Positions 1-7,954 of a stretch of DNA of 64,000 bases are shown in pieces (position 1 is the first letter of the stretch; each line of letters begins with the position of its first letter). The notes below the pieces were generated by a model. The model was not told the DNA's origin and did not search any database. It worked only from the letters and a program-made list of their open reading frames with translations. This DNA comes from Bacteroidales bacterium (GTDB taxonomy: Bacteria > Bacteroidota > Bacteroidia > Bacteroidales > Muribaculaceae), in the NCBI GenBank assembly GCA_004557385.1, contig SFEA01000003.1, forward strand, positions 62,001 through 126,000, written 5' to 3'. A program made the position numbers and the translations under genes.

Positions 1-572
1 CAGTTGGTATGCCGTTCGTTATTGAACGCTGGCCAGGCGGTATGCTCACCAACTTCCCAACTATCCGTAAAGCCATCAAAAAGATGACCACTATCGATAA
101 GATGACCAAGGATGGCACATTCGACAACCTGTCGAAGCGTGAAAAACTTCAAATCACTCGTCAACGTGCTAAGCTCGAAAAGAACCTTGGCAGCATCGCC
201 GACCTGAACCGTCTGCCTTCTGCCCTCTTCGTGGTTGACGTTATGAAGGAACACATCGCTGTAGCTGAAGCTAACCGTCTTGGAATTCCTGTATTTGGCA
301 TCGTTGACACTAACAGCGACCCAAACAACATTGACTTTGTAATCCCTGCTAACGACGACGCTTCGAAGTCAATCGAACTCATCCTCGACACCATTTGCGC
401 TGCTATGCAAGAAGGTCTCGAAGAACGCAAGGTTGAAAAGGTCGACAACAAGGACGAAGAAGCAGCTGACGAAGCAACTCAAAAGCCAAAGCGCGCTCGC
501 GTAGGCCGCAAAGCTGCTGCTGCCGCTCCTGCTGCGGAAGAAGCCCCTGCTACTGAAGAAGCAGCCGAATAA
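1..572 (+). CDS. rpsB: 30S ribosomal protein S2 (3' part)
   Basis: This is the C-terminal part of ribosomal protein S2, a small-subunit protein needed to load S1. The reading frame is open from the window edge (codons in frame from base 3), so the start lies upstream. The family motif ERWPGGMLTNF appears at once, followed by the conserved TIRKAIKKM and the stretch ALFVVDVMKEHIAVAEANRLGIPVFGIVDTNSDP. The tail of about 50 residues after the globular domain is rich in Lys, Glu and Ala, as in other Bacteroidota S2 proteins. tsf follows after 49 bases, the usual rpsB-tsf pairing. Identification is secure. Confidence 0.97.
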   Translation, partial: VGMPFVIERWPGGMLTNFPTIRKAIKKMTTIDKMTKDGTFDNLSKREKLQITRQRAKLEKNLGSIADLNRLPSALFVVDVMKEHIAVAEANRLGIPVFGIVDTNSDPNNIDFVIPANDDASKSIELILDTICAAMQEGLEERKVEKVDNKDEEAADEATQKPKRARVGRKAAAAAPAAEEAPATEEAAE

Positions 573-621
573 ATCAAAGTTTTAATTCTAAATTTTTAAA
601 CTAACAAAGAACAATTAGTAT

Positions 622-1614
622 ATGGCAGTTACAATCGCTGATATTAATAAACTTCGCAAGATGACCGGCGCTGGCATCATGGACTGCAAGAAGGCTCTTG
701 TAGAAACCAACAACGACATCGATGCAGCCATCGAAATCATCCGCAAGAAAGGTCTTGCAATTGCAGCTAAGCGCGAAGACCGCGATGCTTCGGAAGGTCG
801 CGCTATCGCAGGAACATGTGGCACATTCGCTGCAGTAGTTTCTCTCAAGTGCGAAACCGACTTCGTTGCTGCTACCGACGGTTTCAAGGGCCTCACCAAC
901 CAAATCCTTGAAGCAGCTCTCGCAGCTAAGGCTAAAAACATCGACGAACTTAAGGCTCTTCCTCTTGGCGATCGCACAGTTGCTGAACGCATCGTTGAAG
1001 AAACCGGCAAAACCGGCGAAAAGATGGAAATCGGTGCTTACGAAGCTATCGAGGCAGCTAAGGTGGTTGCATACAACCACTTCAACGGCAAACTTGCAAC
1101 AATTGTTGGTTTCAACAAGGCCGATGCTTCTGACGAAGCTTGCCGCGAAATCGCTATGCAAGTTGCTTCAATGAACCCAGTTGCTGTAACAGTTGACGAA
1201 GTTCCTGAATCAGTTAAGCAACAAGAGCTCAACGCAGCTATCGACAAGACTAAGCTTGAACTCGTTAAGAAGGCTGTAGACAACGCACTCACCAAGGCTG
1301 GTTTGAACCCTAACCTGGTTGACAGCGAAGACCACATCGCTTCTAACATCAACAAGGGCTGGCTTACTGAAGAAGAAGCTGCTAAGGCTCGCGAAATCAA
1401 GGAAAAGACTGCTGCCGAAAAGGCTGCAAACCTTCCTGAGCCAATGATTCAAAACATTGCAAAGGGTCGTCTCAACAAGTTCTTCAAGGACAATGTGCTC
1501 ATGGAACAAGAACTTGGCGACACAAAGGAAACAGTTTCAGCATATCTGCACAAGATTGACAAGGAGCTTACTGCAACTGCTTTCAAGCGCATCAATCTTA
1601 ATGCCGACAACTAA
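622..1614 (+). CDS. tsf: Translation elongation factor Ts
   Basis: EF-Ts recharges EF-Tu by exchanging GDP for GTP. The 330-residue product opens with the UBA-like segment (ADINKLRKMTGAGIMDCKKAL) that contacts EF-Tu, then the signature CETDFVAATDGFKGL around residue 75-90. The C-terminal dimerisation region ends with a helix-rich segment carrying FFKDNVLMEQ. It is longer than the E. coli protein (283 residues). The ATG at 622 follows the rpsB stop by 49 bases, so the two are probably one transcript, which ends at the strong hairpin at 1647-1680. Confidence 0.98.
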   Translation: MAVTIADINKLRKMTGAGIMDCKKALVETNNDIDAAIEIIRKKGLAIAAKREDRDASEGRAIAGTCGTFAAVVSLKCETDFVAATDGFKGLTNQILEAALAAKAKNIDELKALPLGDRTVAERIVEETGKTGEKMEIGAYEAIEAAKVVAYNHFNGKLATIVGFNKADASDEACREIAMQVASMNPVAVTVDEVPESVKQQELNAAIDKTKLELVKKAVDNALTKAGLNPNLVDSEDHIASNINKGWLTEEEAAKAREIKEKTAAEKAANLPEPMIQNIAKGRLNKFFKDNVLMEQELGDTKETVSAYLHKIDKELTATAFKRINLNADN

Positions 1615-1646
1615 TTTGTAAAAACTACTTACAACTTAGATAGCAT

Positions 1647-1680
1647 AGAGGTGAGTGTCACACGACATTCACCTCTTTCA
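1647..1680 (+). terminator. Intrinsic terminator after tsf
   Basis: A 13-bp stem (1647-1659 with 1664-1676, one G-U pair) closes an ACAC loop and is followed by a short T-rich run. It sits 32 bases after the tsf stop and ends the rpsB-tsf transcript. Confidence 0.8.
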
Positions 1681-1711
1681 TATTATAATGTATACACATA
1701 CCCACTAAAGC

Positions 1712-1740
1712 AAAAAAGGAAGCCAATTTCTTGACTTCCT
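1712..1740 (-). terminator. Intrinsic terminator of tRNA-Ser
   Basis: Read on the minus strand, a 10-bp stem (1731-1740 with 1717-1726, one G-U pair) with a GAAA tetraloop runs into six T. It lies just 3' of the tRNA-Ser gene. Confidence 0.8.
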
Positions 1741-1753
1741 TAATCTGTATTTG

Positions 1754-1840
1754 CGGAAAGACAGGGATTCGAACCCTGGAACCGCGTAAGCGGTTAACGG
1801 TTTTCGAGACCGCCCCGTTCGGCCACTCCGGCATCTTTCC
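1754..1840 (-). tRNA. tRNA-Ser (anticodon CGA)
   Basis: The minus strand folds as a class II tRNA of 87 bases. The acceptor arms are 1834-1840 (GGAAAGA) and 1755-1761, with discriminator G at 1754. The anticodon loop CTCGAAA (1802-1808) gives anticodon CGA at 1804-1806. There is a long variable arm with a GCGTAAGC-type hairpin and a TTCGAAT T-loop. The long variable arm and anticodon identify serine (UCG codons). CCA is not encoded. A promoter and a terminator flank it, so it is transcribed alone. Confidence 0.97.
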
Positions 1841-1900
1841 TCATAGGCCTAAACTCATTGGCTTTTGCTTGTCTTAGCAGCCCTTGAATTATTACGAGTG

Positions 1901-1932
1901 CAAAGGTACTAATCTTATTTGAAATATTCAAC
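1901..1932 (-). promoter_or_regulatory. Promoter of tRNA-Ser
   Basis: On the minus strand GTTG (1929-1932) is followed, after 20 bases, by TACCTTTG (1901-1908). This is the Bacteroidota -33/-7 arrangement. It lies about 60 bases upstream of the mature tRNA 5' end. Confidence 0.7.
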
Positions 1933-2018
1933 CCTTGCCGCCATTTTTTTCAATCTTTTTTTTGCCAAACACATGTTTAAACTTCAAGTTGCCATTTTTC
2001 GCAATCATATGTTCCGCA

Positions 2019-2663
2019 CTACAACGAATGAAGTCTGGAGATTGCCGATTTAGGGTCGCTATCACTGAACACATAATTACCGGCTACTACGATATCGGCA
2101 CCTGCTTCTGCCACAAGACGTCCGGTTTCAGCATTAATGCCACCATCCACCTCAATCAACGCATGCGCGCCTTTTTGCTCGATTAGCATCTTCAATTCCT
2201 TCACCTTGTTTACAGCATTGCCAATGAACTTCTGAGCAGCAAAGCCGGGATTAACCGACATCACGCACACAACGTCCAAATCGTTTATAACCTCCGTCAA
2301 CATAGCCACAGGAGTAGCCGGATTGATTGCAACACCAGCCTTCATTCCTTCTGCCTTGATTTGCTGTATCACTCTATGCAGATGCGTGCAAGCCTCGTAG
2401 TGAACCGTCATTATGTCGCCACCACATTTCTTCACCTCCTTGATGAAATTCTGTGGTTCGACAATCATTAGATGTACGTCCAATGGCTTATCAGTAACCT
2501 CTTTCACAGCCTTCATTATAGGAAAAGCAAACGTGATGTTTGGTACAAACACGCCATCCATCACATCAATGTGCACATATCCTGCCTCACTTTTATCAAC
2601 TATTTCAATATCCTTTGCAAGATAGCCGAAATTGGCTGAAAGGATTGATGGAGATACTATCAT
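2019..2663 (-). CDS. rpe: Ribulose-phosphate 3-epimerase
   Basis: This 214-residue TIM-barrel enzyme interconverts ribulose 5-phosphate and xylulose 5-phosphate in the pentose phosphate pathway. It shows the family hallmarks: SPSILSANF at the N terminus, the metal and catalytic segment HIDVMDGVFVPNITF, PLDVHLMI, the VNPGFAAQKF phosphate-binding turn, and EVDGGINAETG with the second catalytic Asp. Length is normal. The ATG at 2663 lies 21 bases after the dedA stop, making it the last gene of a three-gene minus-strand operon (glycosylase, dedA, rpe). I see no clear terminator hairpin after it. Confidence 0.97.
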   Translation of the reverse strand: MIVSPSILSANFGYLAKDIEIVDKSEAGYVHIDVMDGVFVPNITFAFPIMKAVKEVTDKPLDVHLMIVEPQNFIKEVKKCGGDIMTVHYEACTHLHRVIQQIKAEGMKAGVAINPATPVAMLTEVINDLDVVCVMSVNPGFAAQKFIGNAVNKVKELKMLIEQKGAHALIEVDGGINAETGRLVAEAGADIVVAGNYVFSDSDPKSAISRLHSL

Positions 2664-2684
2664 AAGTATATTATATGGAATTAA

Positions 2685-3407
2685 TTACTTTTTCTTGTTG
2701 TTTTTAAATATATGATACAAAATGTAAATCACTATGCAACCGGCAAGTGCATAACCTGCCATAGTGAGATACTTGTTATAATATTCAATCTGCATAAAAA
2801 GGTCCTTCTCCGGAACAAAAAGGCTTAGCCAGTAGCCCAACACTGCAAGCACGCTGTTCCAAATTCCGGCACCGAGCGCAGTATACAGCACAAACGGCAG
2901 TATAGACATTCTTGACAACCCTGCCGGTATTGAAATCAACTGACGCACGGCTGGAATCAATCGTCCTAAAAAGGTTGATACAGCGCCATGCTTTTCGAAG
3001 TATACCTCTGCCTTGTTCACCTTTTCCGACGAAAGCATGCACATGTGCCCTATCCTGCTCTCAGCAAACGAATGGATGAGCGGACGACCAACAAACAATG
3101 CCAACACATAATTTATCAACGCGCCAAGCAATGCGCCAAGAGTAGCAAAGAGCACAATTAGCACAATGTTCAAATCACCGTTATGCGCCGAAAAATATGC
3201 AGCCGGAGGAATGACTATTTCCGAAGGAAATGGAATGAACGAACTCTCAATAGCCATCAACAGCGTGATTGTGCCATAGTTAAGATTATCGCGATACCAC
3301 ATTACTACATCTTGCATCGTAATACTGGGCATATACTTCACAAAAAGAAACACAATCGCCACCACTGCGATGGCCACCACTGTAATTTTTACATAATTTC
3401 GTTTCAT
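2685..3407 (-). CDS. DedA-family membrane protein
   Basis: This is a 240-residue polytopic membrane protein of the DedA/SNARE-associated family, in which some members are linked to lipid-carrier translocation and envelope homeostasis. The N-terminal helix (residues 8-25) is followed by ESSFIPFPSEIVIPPAAYF, the conserved re-entrant segment. The second signature, FLGRLIPAVRQLISIPAG (about residues 143-160), carries the conserved Arg and Pro residues. More hydrophobic segments follow and a Lys/Asn-rich tail ends the protein. It sits between the glycosylase and rpe with gaps of 21 bases on each side, so it is co-transcribed. The substrate cannot be told from sequence. Confidence 0.9.
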   Translation of the reverse strand: MKRNYVKITVVAIAVVAIVFLFVKYMPSITMQDVVMWYRDNLNYGTITLLMAIESSFIPFPSEIVIPPAAYFSAHNGDLNIVLIVLFATLGALLGALINYVLALFVGRPLIHSFAESRIGHMCMLSSEKVNKAEVYFEKHGAVSTFLGRLIPAVRQLISIPAGLSRMSILPFVLYTALGAGIWNSVLAVLGYWLSLFVPEKDLFMQIEYYNKYLTMAGYALAGCIVIYILYHIFKNNKKK

Positions 3408-3428
3408 ACTGCAAAGTTAATCAAAGTT

Positions 3429-4022
3429 CTACAAATGAATATCATTTATGGCAAACATAGTTGCATAATACTCTACTTTTTTCGCCAAACTCATTGGATA
3501 TGCCCTCGACGACGAAGGCATTCTGAACAGCTTAAGCTGACGATTGCAATATTCTACATCAACAAACTCACCCATCTTGGGTGCTTTCACACCAATTATC
3601 TCTGCCACAACCGACGTGGCTTTTTCTCCGGCGGTTACAATCGATGTTATTGAGGCATTGTTCTTGAGCATTGATTGCAAATCAATTCGCTCAACAATTT
3701 CGAGATACTTGTCGGAAGCATTGTCTTTATGGCGAATAACCTTCACTCCCGTGTCATACAATGCTATGCCAACGTCACAAAGAAAATGCTTTATCTTAGG
3801 CAAATCGAAACGGCGTAGCTCACCGTCGACAAAGTGCAATGGGTCTTCATAGAAAATGCTTCCCATTATGCGCCACATGTCGTTAATCCAGTTTGGATAG
3901 AAAAACTCCATCGACCAGCGCTCCGGCTTTGGCGGGAACGTGCCCAACATCAGCACCTTAGAATTGTCAGGTATAAACGGTTCAAACGGGTGGCTTTCAA
4001 TAATTTTTTCCACAATAATCAA
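3429..4022 (-). CDS. Uracil-DNA glycosylase superfamily protein (family 6-like)
   Basis: This 197-residue protein looks like a base-excision DNA glycosylase of the UDG superfamily. The first motif, VLMLGTFPPKPERWSM, followed by FFYPNWINDMWRIMG, resembles the SFP..FYY.NP.N.FW pattern of hypoxanthine-DNA glycosylases (UDG family 6). The late motif RMPSSSRAYP matches the C-terminal DNA-intercalation loop position. The frame opens only at 4025, where a stop lies upstream, and contains no early ATG; translation must begin at TTG 4022 or GTG 4013. A good promoter lies just upstream. It is the first gene of the operon with dedA and rpe. The damaged base it recognises is inferred only. Confidence 0.75.
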   Translation of the reverse strand: MIIVEKIIESHPFEPFIPDNSKVLMLGTFPPKPERWSMEFFYPNWINDMWRIMGSIFYEDPLHFVDGELRRFDLPKIKHFLCDVGIALYDTGVKVIRHKDNASDKYLEIVERIDLQSMLKNNASITSIVTAGEKATSVVAEIIGVKAPKMGEFVDVEYCNRQLKLFRMPSSSRAYPMSLAKKVEYYATMFAINDIHL

Positions 4023-4037
4023 GTTTTATATGTTCGA

Positions 4038-4068
4038 CAAAATTACTAATAACTCACTTAGTTACAAA
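4038..4068 (-). promoter_or_regulatory. Promoter of glycosylase-dedA-rpe operon
   Basis: On the minus strand TTTG (4065-4068) is followed by 19 bases and TAATTTTG (4038-4045), an exact match to the Bacteroidota consensus. The predicted start of transcription is near 4031, only about 10-20 bases before the non-ATG start codon. Confidence 0.8.
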
Positions 4069-4120
4069 AGTTTTTCACCACCACGTTTTAAAAAATATTC
4101 ATTATGTGCATTTTTTTGAT

Positions 4121-4128
4121 TACTTTTG
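4121..4128 (+). promoter_or_regulatory. -7 box upstream of the export lipoprotein gene
   Basis: TACTTTTG matches the Bacteroidota -7 element and lies 44 bases before the ATG at 4173. No convincing -33 TTTG is present at the right distance, so this is a moderate call. Confidence 0.5.
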
Positions 4129-4172
4129 TCGTACAAAACAAGTGAGTAAATATTATTTCAAAAAAAAATATT

Positions 4173-4982
4173 ATGAAACATATCAATCGTCTTCTTACAA
4201 TCTGTGCTGTTGGCATTTTGTTATGCAGCTGTTCGGGCTCAAAAAACATTGTATATATGAAGGATGCCAATAAGCTGCCGCAATCAGTATTAAGTCAAGC
4301 TAATCCACCTGCCGAACCTGTTGCAATGCCTGGCGATATGTTGCAAATAATCATTTCCAGCCGCAATCCAGAGGCGGTGAAGCCTTACAACAAATCATCG
4401 TATTTGTCCGACCTCGGCTCATCTACAACAAGCGGCTCATCGGAGAACTCGTTGGAGTATTATCTTGTTGACGGCAGTGGAAATATTGAGTTTCCAGTGA
4501 TTGGTTCCATCAACATACTTGGCAAAAACAAAGCTGAGATTAAAGAAACCATAATATCACGACTCTACCCCAATCATCTCACCGAAAAGCCTGCCGTAGA
4601 GGTTCGATTCCGCAACTTCCAGGTGACAATGCTTGGCGAAGTAGGCAGCCCTGGAATTATCACCGCACCCAACGAACATCTCAACATTCTTGAAGCAATA
4701 GCAAAGGCTGGCGACCTTACAATCTATGGCGTTAGAGAACGTGTGCGAATCATACGCACTGCGCCTGATGGCACTCGCACTGTAAACACTGTCGACCTGA
4801 ATGACAAAAACCTCATTCTGTCGCCATTCTTCAATTTGCAGCAGAACGATGTGGTTTATGTTGAGCCAAATGGCACGAAACAACGCTCATCGTGGTCGGT
4901 GCCTCCAGGACTTTCGTTAGCAATGGGTTCAATTGGCACACTCATTGGCATCGCCACATTCATAATTACATTGACAAAATAA
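4173..4982 (+). CDS. Wza-like polysaccharide export outer-membrane lipoprotein
   Basis: This 269-residue protein belongs to the polysaccharide export (Poly_export/SLBB) family that forms outer-membrane channels for capsule or exopolysaccharide. A signal peptide ends in a lipobox (GILLCSCSG, Cys near residue 19). The Poly_export domain begins around EPVAMPGDMLQIIISS, and YLVDGSGNIEFPVIGSINILG is its hallmark. An SLBB beta-grasp follows (VTMLGEVGSPGIITAPNEHLNILEAIAKAGDLTIYG). A hydrophobic segment ends the protein (about residues 248-267). No tyrosine kinase, flippase or glycosyltransferase gene is next to it, so it is an orphan here; a terminator follows directly. Confidence 0.88.
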   Translation: MKHINRLLTICAVGILLCSCSGSKNIVYMKDANKLPQSVLSQANPPAEPVAMPGDMLQIIISSRNPEAVKPYNKSSYLSDLGSSTTSGSSENSLEYYLVDGSGNIEFPVIGSINILGKNKAEIKETIISRLYPNHLTEKPAVEVRFRNFQVTMLGEVGSPGIITAPNEHLNILEAIAKAGDLTIYGVRERVRIIRTAPDGTRTVNTVDLNDKNLILSPFFNLQQNDVVYVEPNGTKQRSSWSVPPGLSLAMGSIGTLIGIATFIITLTK

Positions 4983-5012
4983 AAAATTCTCCATATCACA
5001 ACTTTGTATGGC

Positions 5013-5046
5013 CGAGACTCATGTTTATACATGGGTCTCGTTTTTT
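5013..5046 (+). terminator. Intrinsic terminator after the export lipoprotein gene
   Basis: An 11-bp stem (5013-5023 with 5030-5040, one G-U pair) with a 6-base loop runs straight into six T. It isolates the export gene from clpB. Confidence 0.9.
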
Positions 5047-5246
5047 ATGCAACAAGCCAATTTGTCGCGAATATGAATTTTTGTCACACACCGCGTTCAA
5101 ACACCAACACACAGATAATCAGCCAATTACAAATATAACCAAAATAATGGCACAAATATTGTCAAGTCTCAATATCGAAAACAAATAGCAAGAATAGAAT
5201 AAAGTATTAGGGAACAAAATTAATGAATTAAAAAAAACAAAAACGT

Positions 5247-7838
5247 ATGAACTTTAACAATTACACAATCAAATCACAGGAGGTAGTGCAAAAGGCAATT
5301 GACATTACCCGCCAGAATGGCAACCAGGCCATTGAGCCTGCCACCATTCTAAAAGCAATATTTTTGCAAGGTGATTCTTTAGTCAAGTTCATATTTCAGA
5401 AAATAGGAGTGTCGGAAGAACCAATCATCCGACAACTTGACAAAGAAATCGCATCGCTGCCAAAAGTAAGTAACGCCGAGCCATATCTTTCAAGCAAGGC
5501 AAACGATGTCTTTCAAGAGGCAGAGAACCAAGCACAAAAGTTTGGCGACCAATATGTAGCCGTTGAAATCATTCTGTTTGCGCTGTTCAAAGTGCAATCC
5601 GAAGTGTCTACAATACTCAAAGGCAACGGCGTGACCGAGGCTGACCTTAAGTCAGCCATTCTTGAACTTCGCAAAGGAAAGAATGTATCAGAGCAGACTG
5701 CTGAAGACCAATACAACGCCCTCAGCAAATATGCCATCAACTTAAACGAGCGTGCCCGAAGCGGCAAACTCGACCCAGTGATTGGGCGCGACGACGAAAT
5801 TCGACGCGTTCTGCAGATTCTTAGCCGAAGAACAAAGAACAACCCTATGCTAATAGGCGAGCCTGGCACCGGCAAAACTGCCATTGCCGAAGGTTTGGCT
5901 CAACGAATTGTTCGTGGCGATGTGCCTGAAAACCTGAAGATGAAACAGGTATACTCGCTCGACATGGGTGCCCTTGTTGCTGGAGCAAAATATAAAGGTG
6001 AATTTGAGGAGCGTCTGAAATCGATTGTCAACGAAATCATCCAATCGAATGGCGATATCATTCTGTTCATCGATGAGATTCACACTCTGGTGGGCGCCGG
6101 CAAAGGCGAAGGAGCTATGGACGCAGCAAACATTCTTAAGCCTGCCCTTGCCCGAGGCGAACTGCGAAGCATAGGAGCCACCACCCTCGACGAATACCAA
6201 AAATATTTCGAAAAAGATAAGGCACTTGAACGTCGTTTCCAAATCGTGATGGTTGACGAGCCTGACGAGGAAAGCGCAATAGCAATACTGCGTGGCTTGA
6301 AGGAACGCTACGAAAATCACCACAAGGTGAAAATACTCGACGAGGCTGTTATCGCTGCCGTTCAATTGTCGGAACGCTACATCACCGACCGATTCCTGCC
6401 CGATAAAGCTATCGACCTCATCGACGAAGCGGCATCTAAACTGCGATTGGAAATCGACTCAGTGCCTCAAGCCCTCGACGAAATCATTCGCAAGAAATCG
6501 CAGCTCGAAATCGAGAGAGAGGCAATCAAGCGTGAAGGCGACAACGATAAGTTAAAAAGCCTCGAAAAACAAATTGCCGAACTTAGCGACGAGGAGCACG
6601 AATACAGTGCAAAATGGAAAGCTGAAAAGGACTTAATCAACCGCATCCAGCAGAACAAAGCCGATATTGAACAGCTCAAATTTGAGGCAGAACGAGCCGA
6701 ACGCAATGGCGATTACGCACGAGTAGCAGAAATCAGGTATTCTAAAATAAAGAACAAAGAGGACGAAAACGCCGCTATGCACGAGCGTTTGCACCAAATG
6801 CAAGGCGACAAGGCATTAATCAAGGAGGAAGTTGACGCCGAAGACATTGCTGACATCGTTTCGCGCTGGACCGGCATACCGGTGACAAAGATGGTGCAAA
6901 GCGAAAAAGAAAAGCTACTGCACCTTGAAGACGAACTGCACAAACGCGTTATCGGTCAAGACGATGCCATCAAAGCAATAGCCGACGCCGTTCGACGCAG
7001 CCGAGCCGGACTTAACGACCCTCGCCGTCCAATCGGTTCGTTCATCTTCCTCGGCACTACCGGCGTCGGAAAGACCGAACTTGCAAAGGCGTTGGCTGAC
7101 TATCTGTTCGATGATGAGAACATGATGACGCGTATCGACATGAGCGAGTATCAAGAGAAATTCTCCGTCACCCGACTCATCGGTTCGCCTCCAGGCTATG
7201 TAGGTTATGAAGAAGGCGGTCAGCTAACCGAAGCTGTGCGACGCAAACCATATTCGGTGGTGCTTTTCGATGAAATTGAAAAAGCTAACCCCGATGTGTT
7301 CAACATCCTACTGCAAGTGCTCGACGATGGCCGACTAACCGATAACAAAGGTCGCGTGGTGAACTTCAAAAACACCATTATTATCATGACCTCGAATATG
7401 GGTTCTAATCTCATACGCGAAAACATGGCAAAAATCAACGACAGCAACCGTGATCAGATTATCGAAAACACAAAAACTGCTGTCCTCGATATGCTGAAGC
7501 AAACCATACGTCCGGAGTTTCTCAATCGTATCGACGAGACCATTATGTTCACGCCGCTCACACCTGGCGAAATACGGCAGATTGTGAAACTGCAAATCGA
7601 CAACGTGGCTAAGATGCTCAAGTCGAACCAGATAGAACTATCGGTTACCGACAACGCCCTCGACTATTTGGCTGCCGAAGGTTATGACCCAGAGTTCGGT
7701 GCACGACCAGTGAAACGCGCAATACAGCGCTTGGTGCTCAACCAGCTATCCAAGGACATCATTGCCCAGAAAGTCACTAACCAAGCACCAATCACTATTG
7801 ATGCCACCGACGACGGGCTGGTATTCAGAAACAACTGA
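5247..7838 (+). CDS. clpB: ATP-dependent disaggregase ClpB
   Basis: ClpB is a hexameric AAA+ chaperone that threads and resolves protein aggregates together with DnaK. The 863 residues hold the N-terminal Clp repeat domain (about 1-145), AAA-1 with Walker A GEPGTGKT at 204-211 and Walker B ILFIDEIHTL near 272, and the coiled-coil middle domain (about 410-530), which marks ClpB rather than ClpA or ClpC. AAA-2 has Walker A GTTGVGKT at 603-610. The C-terminal FGARPVKRAIQRLV segment is present. The ATG at 5247 agrees with the family N terminus. No consensus -7 box is visible upstream and I see no CIRCE-type inverted repeat, so its heat regulation is not readable here. Confidence 0.98.
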   Translation: MNFNNYTIKSQEVVQKAIDITRQNGNQAIEPATILKAIFLQGDSLVKFIFQKIGVSEEPIIRQLDKEIASLPKVSNAEPYLSSKANDVFQEAENQAQKFGDQYVAVEIILFALFKVQSEVSTILKGNGVTEADLKSAILELRKGKNVSEQTAEDQYNALSKYAINLNERARSGKLDPVIGRDDEIRRVLQILSRRTKNNPMLIGEPGTGKTAIAEGLAQRIVRGDVPENLKMKQVYSLDMGALVAGAKYKGEFEERLKSIVNEIIQSNGDIILFIDEIHTLVGAGKGEGAMDAANILKPALARGELRSIGATTLDEYQKYFEKDKALERRFQIVMVDEPDEESAIAILRGLKERYENHHKVKILDEAVIAAVQLSERYITDRFLPDKAIDLIDEAASKLRLEIDSVPQALDEIIRKKSQLEIEREAIKREGDNDKLKSLEKQIAELSDEEHEYSAKWKAEKDLINRIQQNKADIEQLKFEAERAERNGDYARVAEIRYSKIKNKEDENAAMHERLHQMQGDKALIKEEVDAEDIADIVSRWTGIPVTKMVQSEKEKLLHLEDELHKRVIGQDDAIKAIADAVRRSRAGLNDPRRPIGSFIFLGTTGVGKTELAKALADYLFDDENMMTRIDMSEYQEKFSVTRLIGSPPGYVGYEEGGQLTEAVRRKPYSVVLFDEIEKANPDVFNILLQVLDDGRLTDNKGRVVNFKNTIIIMTSNMGSNLIRENMAKINDSNRDQIIENTKTAVLDMLKQTIRPEFLNRIDETIMFTPLTPGEIRQIVKLQIDNVAKMLKSNQIELSVTDNALDYLAAEGYDPEFGARPVKRAIQRLVLNQLSKDIIAQKVTNQAPITIDATDDGLVFRNN

Positions 7839-7861
7839 CGTCTTACATCCTTACCATAATT

Positions 7862-7904
7862 ATTGTGGTCATACTGGATAAACTCCAATATGACCACAAT
7901 TTTG
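7862..7904 (+). terminator. Intrinsic terminator after clpB
   Basis: A 12-bp perfect stem (7862-7873 with 7889-7900) is followed by a T-rich tail. It lies 23 bases after the clpB stop, between two converging genes. Confidence 0.85.
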
Positions 7905-7954
7905 TTATATATAACCTAAAAAGTCACTCCCATTTAACATTAGTTCAAGTCAAG

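Noticed and set aside
601..1161. Minus-strand frame of 186 codons opposite tsf
   Set aside because: Composition is rich in Ser, Cys and Phe as expected for the complement of tsf; no motif or promoter supports it.
5047..5246. CIRCE-type heat-shock operator before clpB
   Set aside because: I searched for the inverted repeat and found none; the region also has no consensus -7 box.
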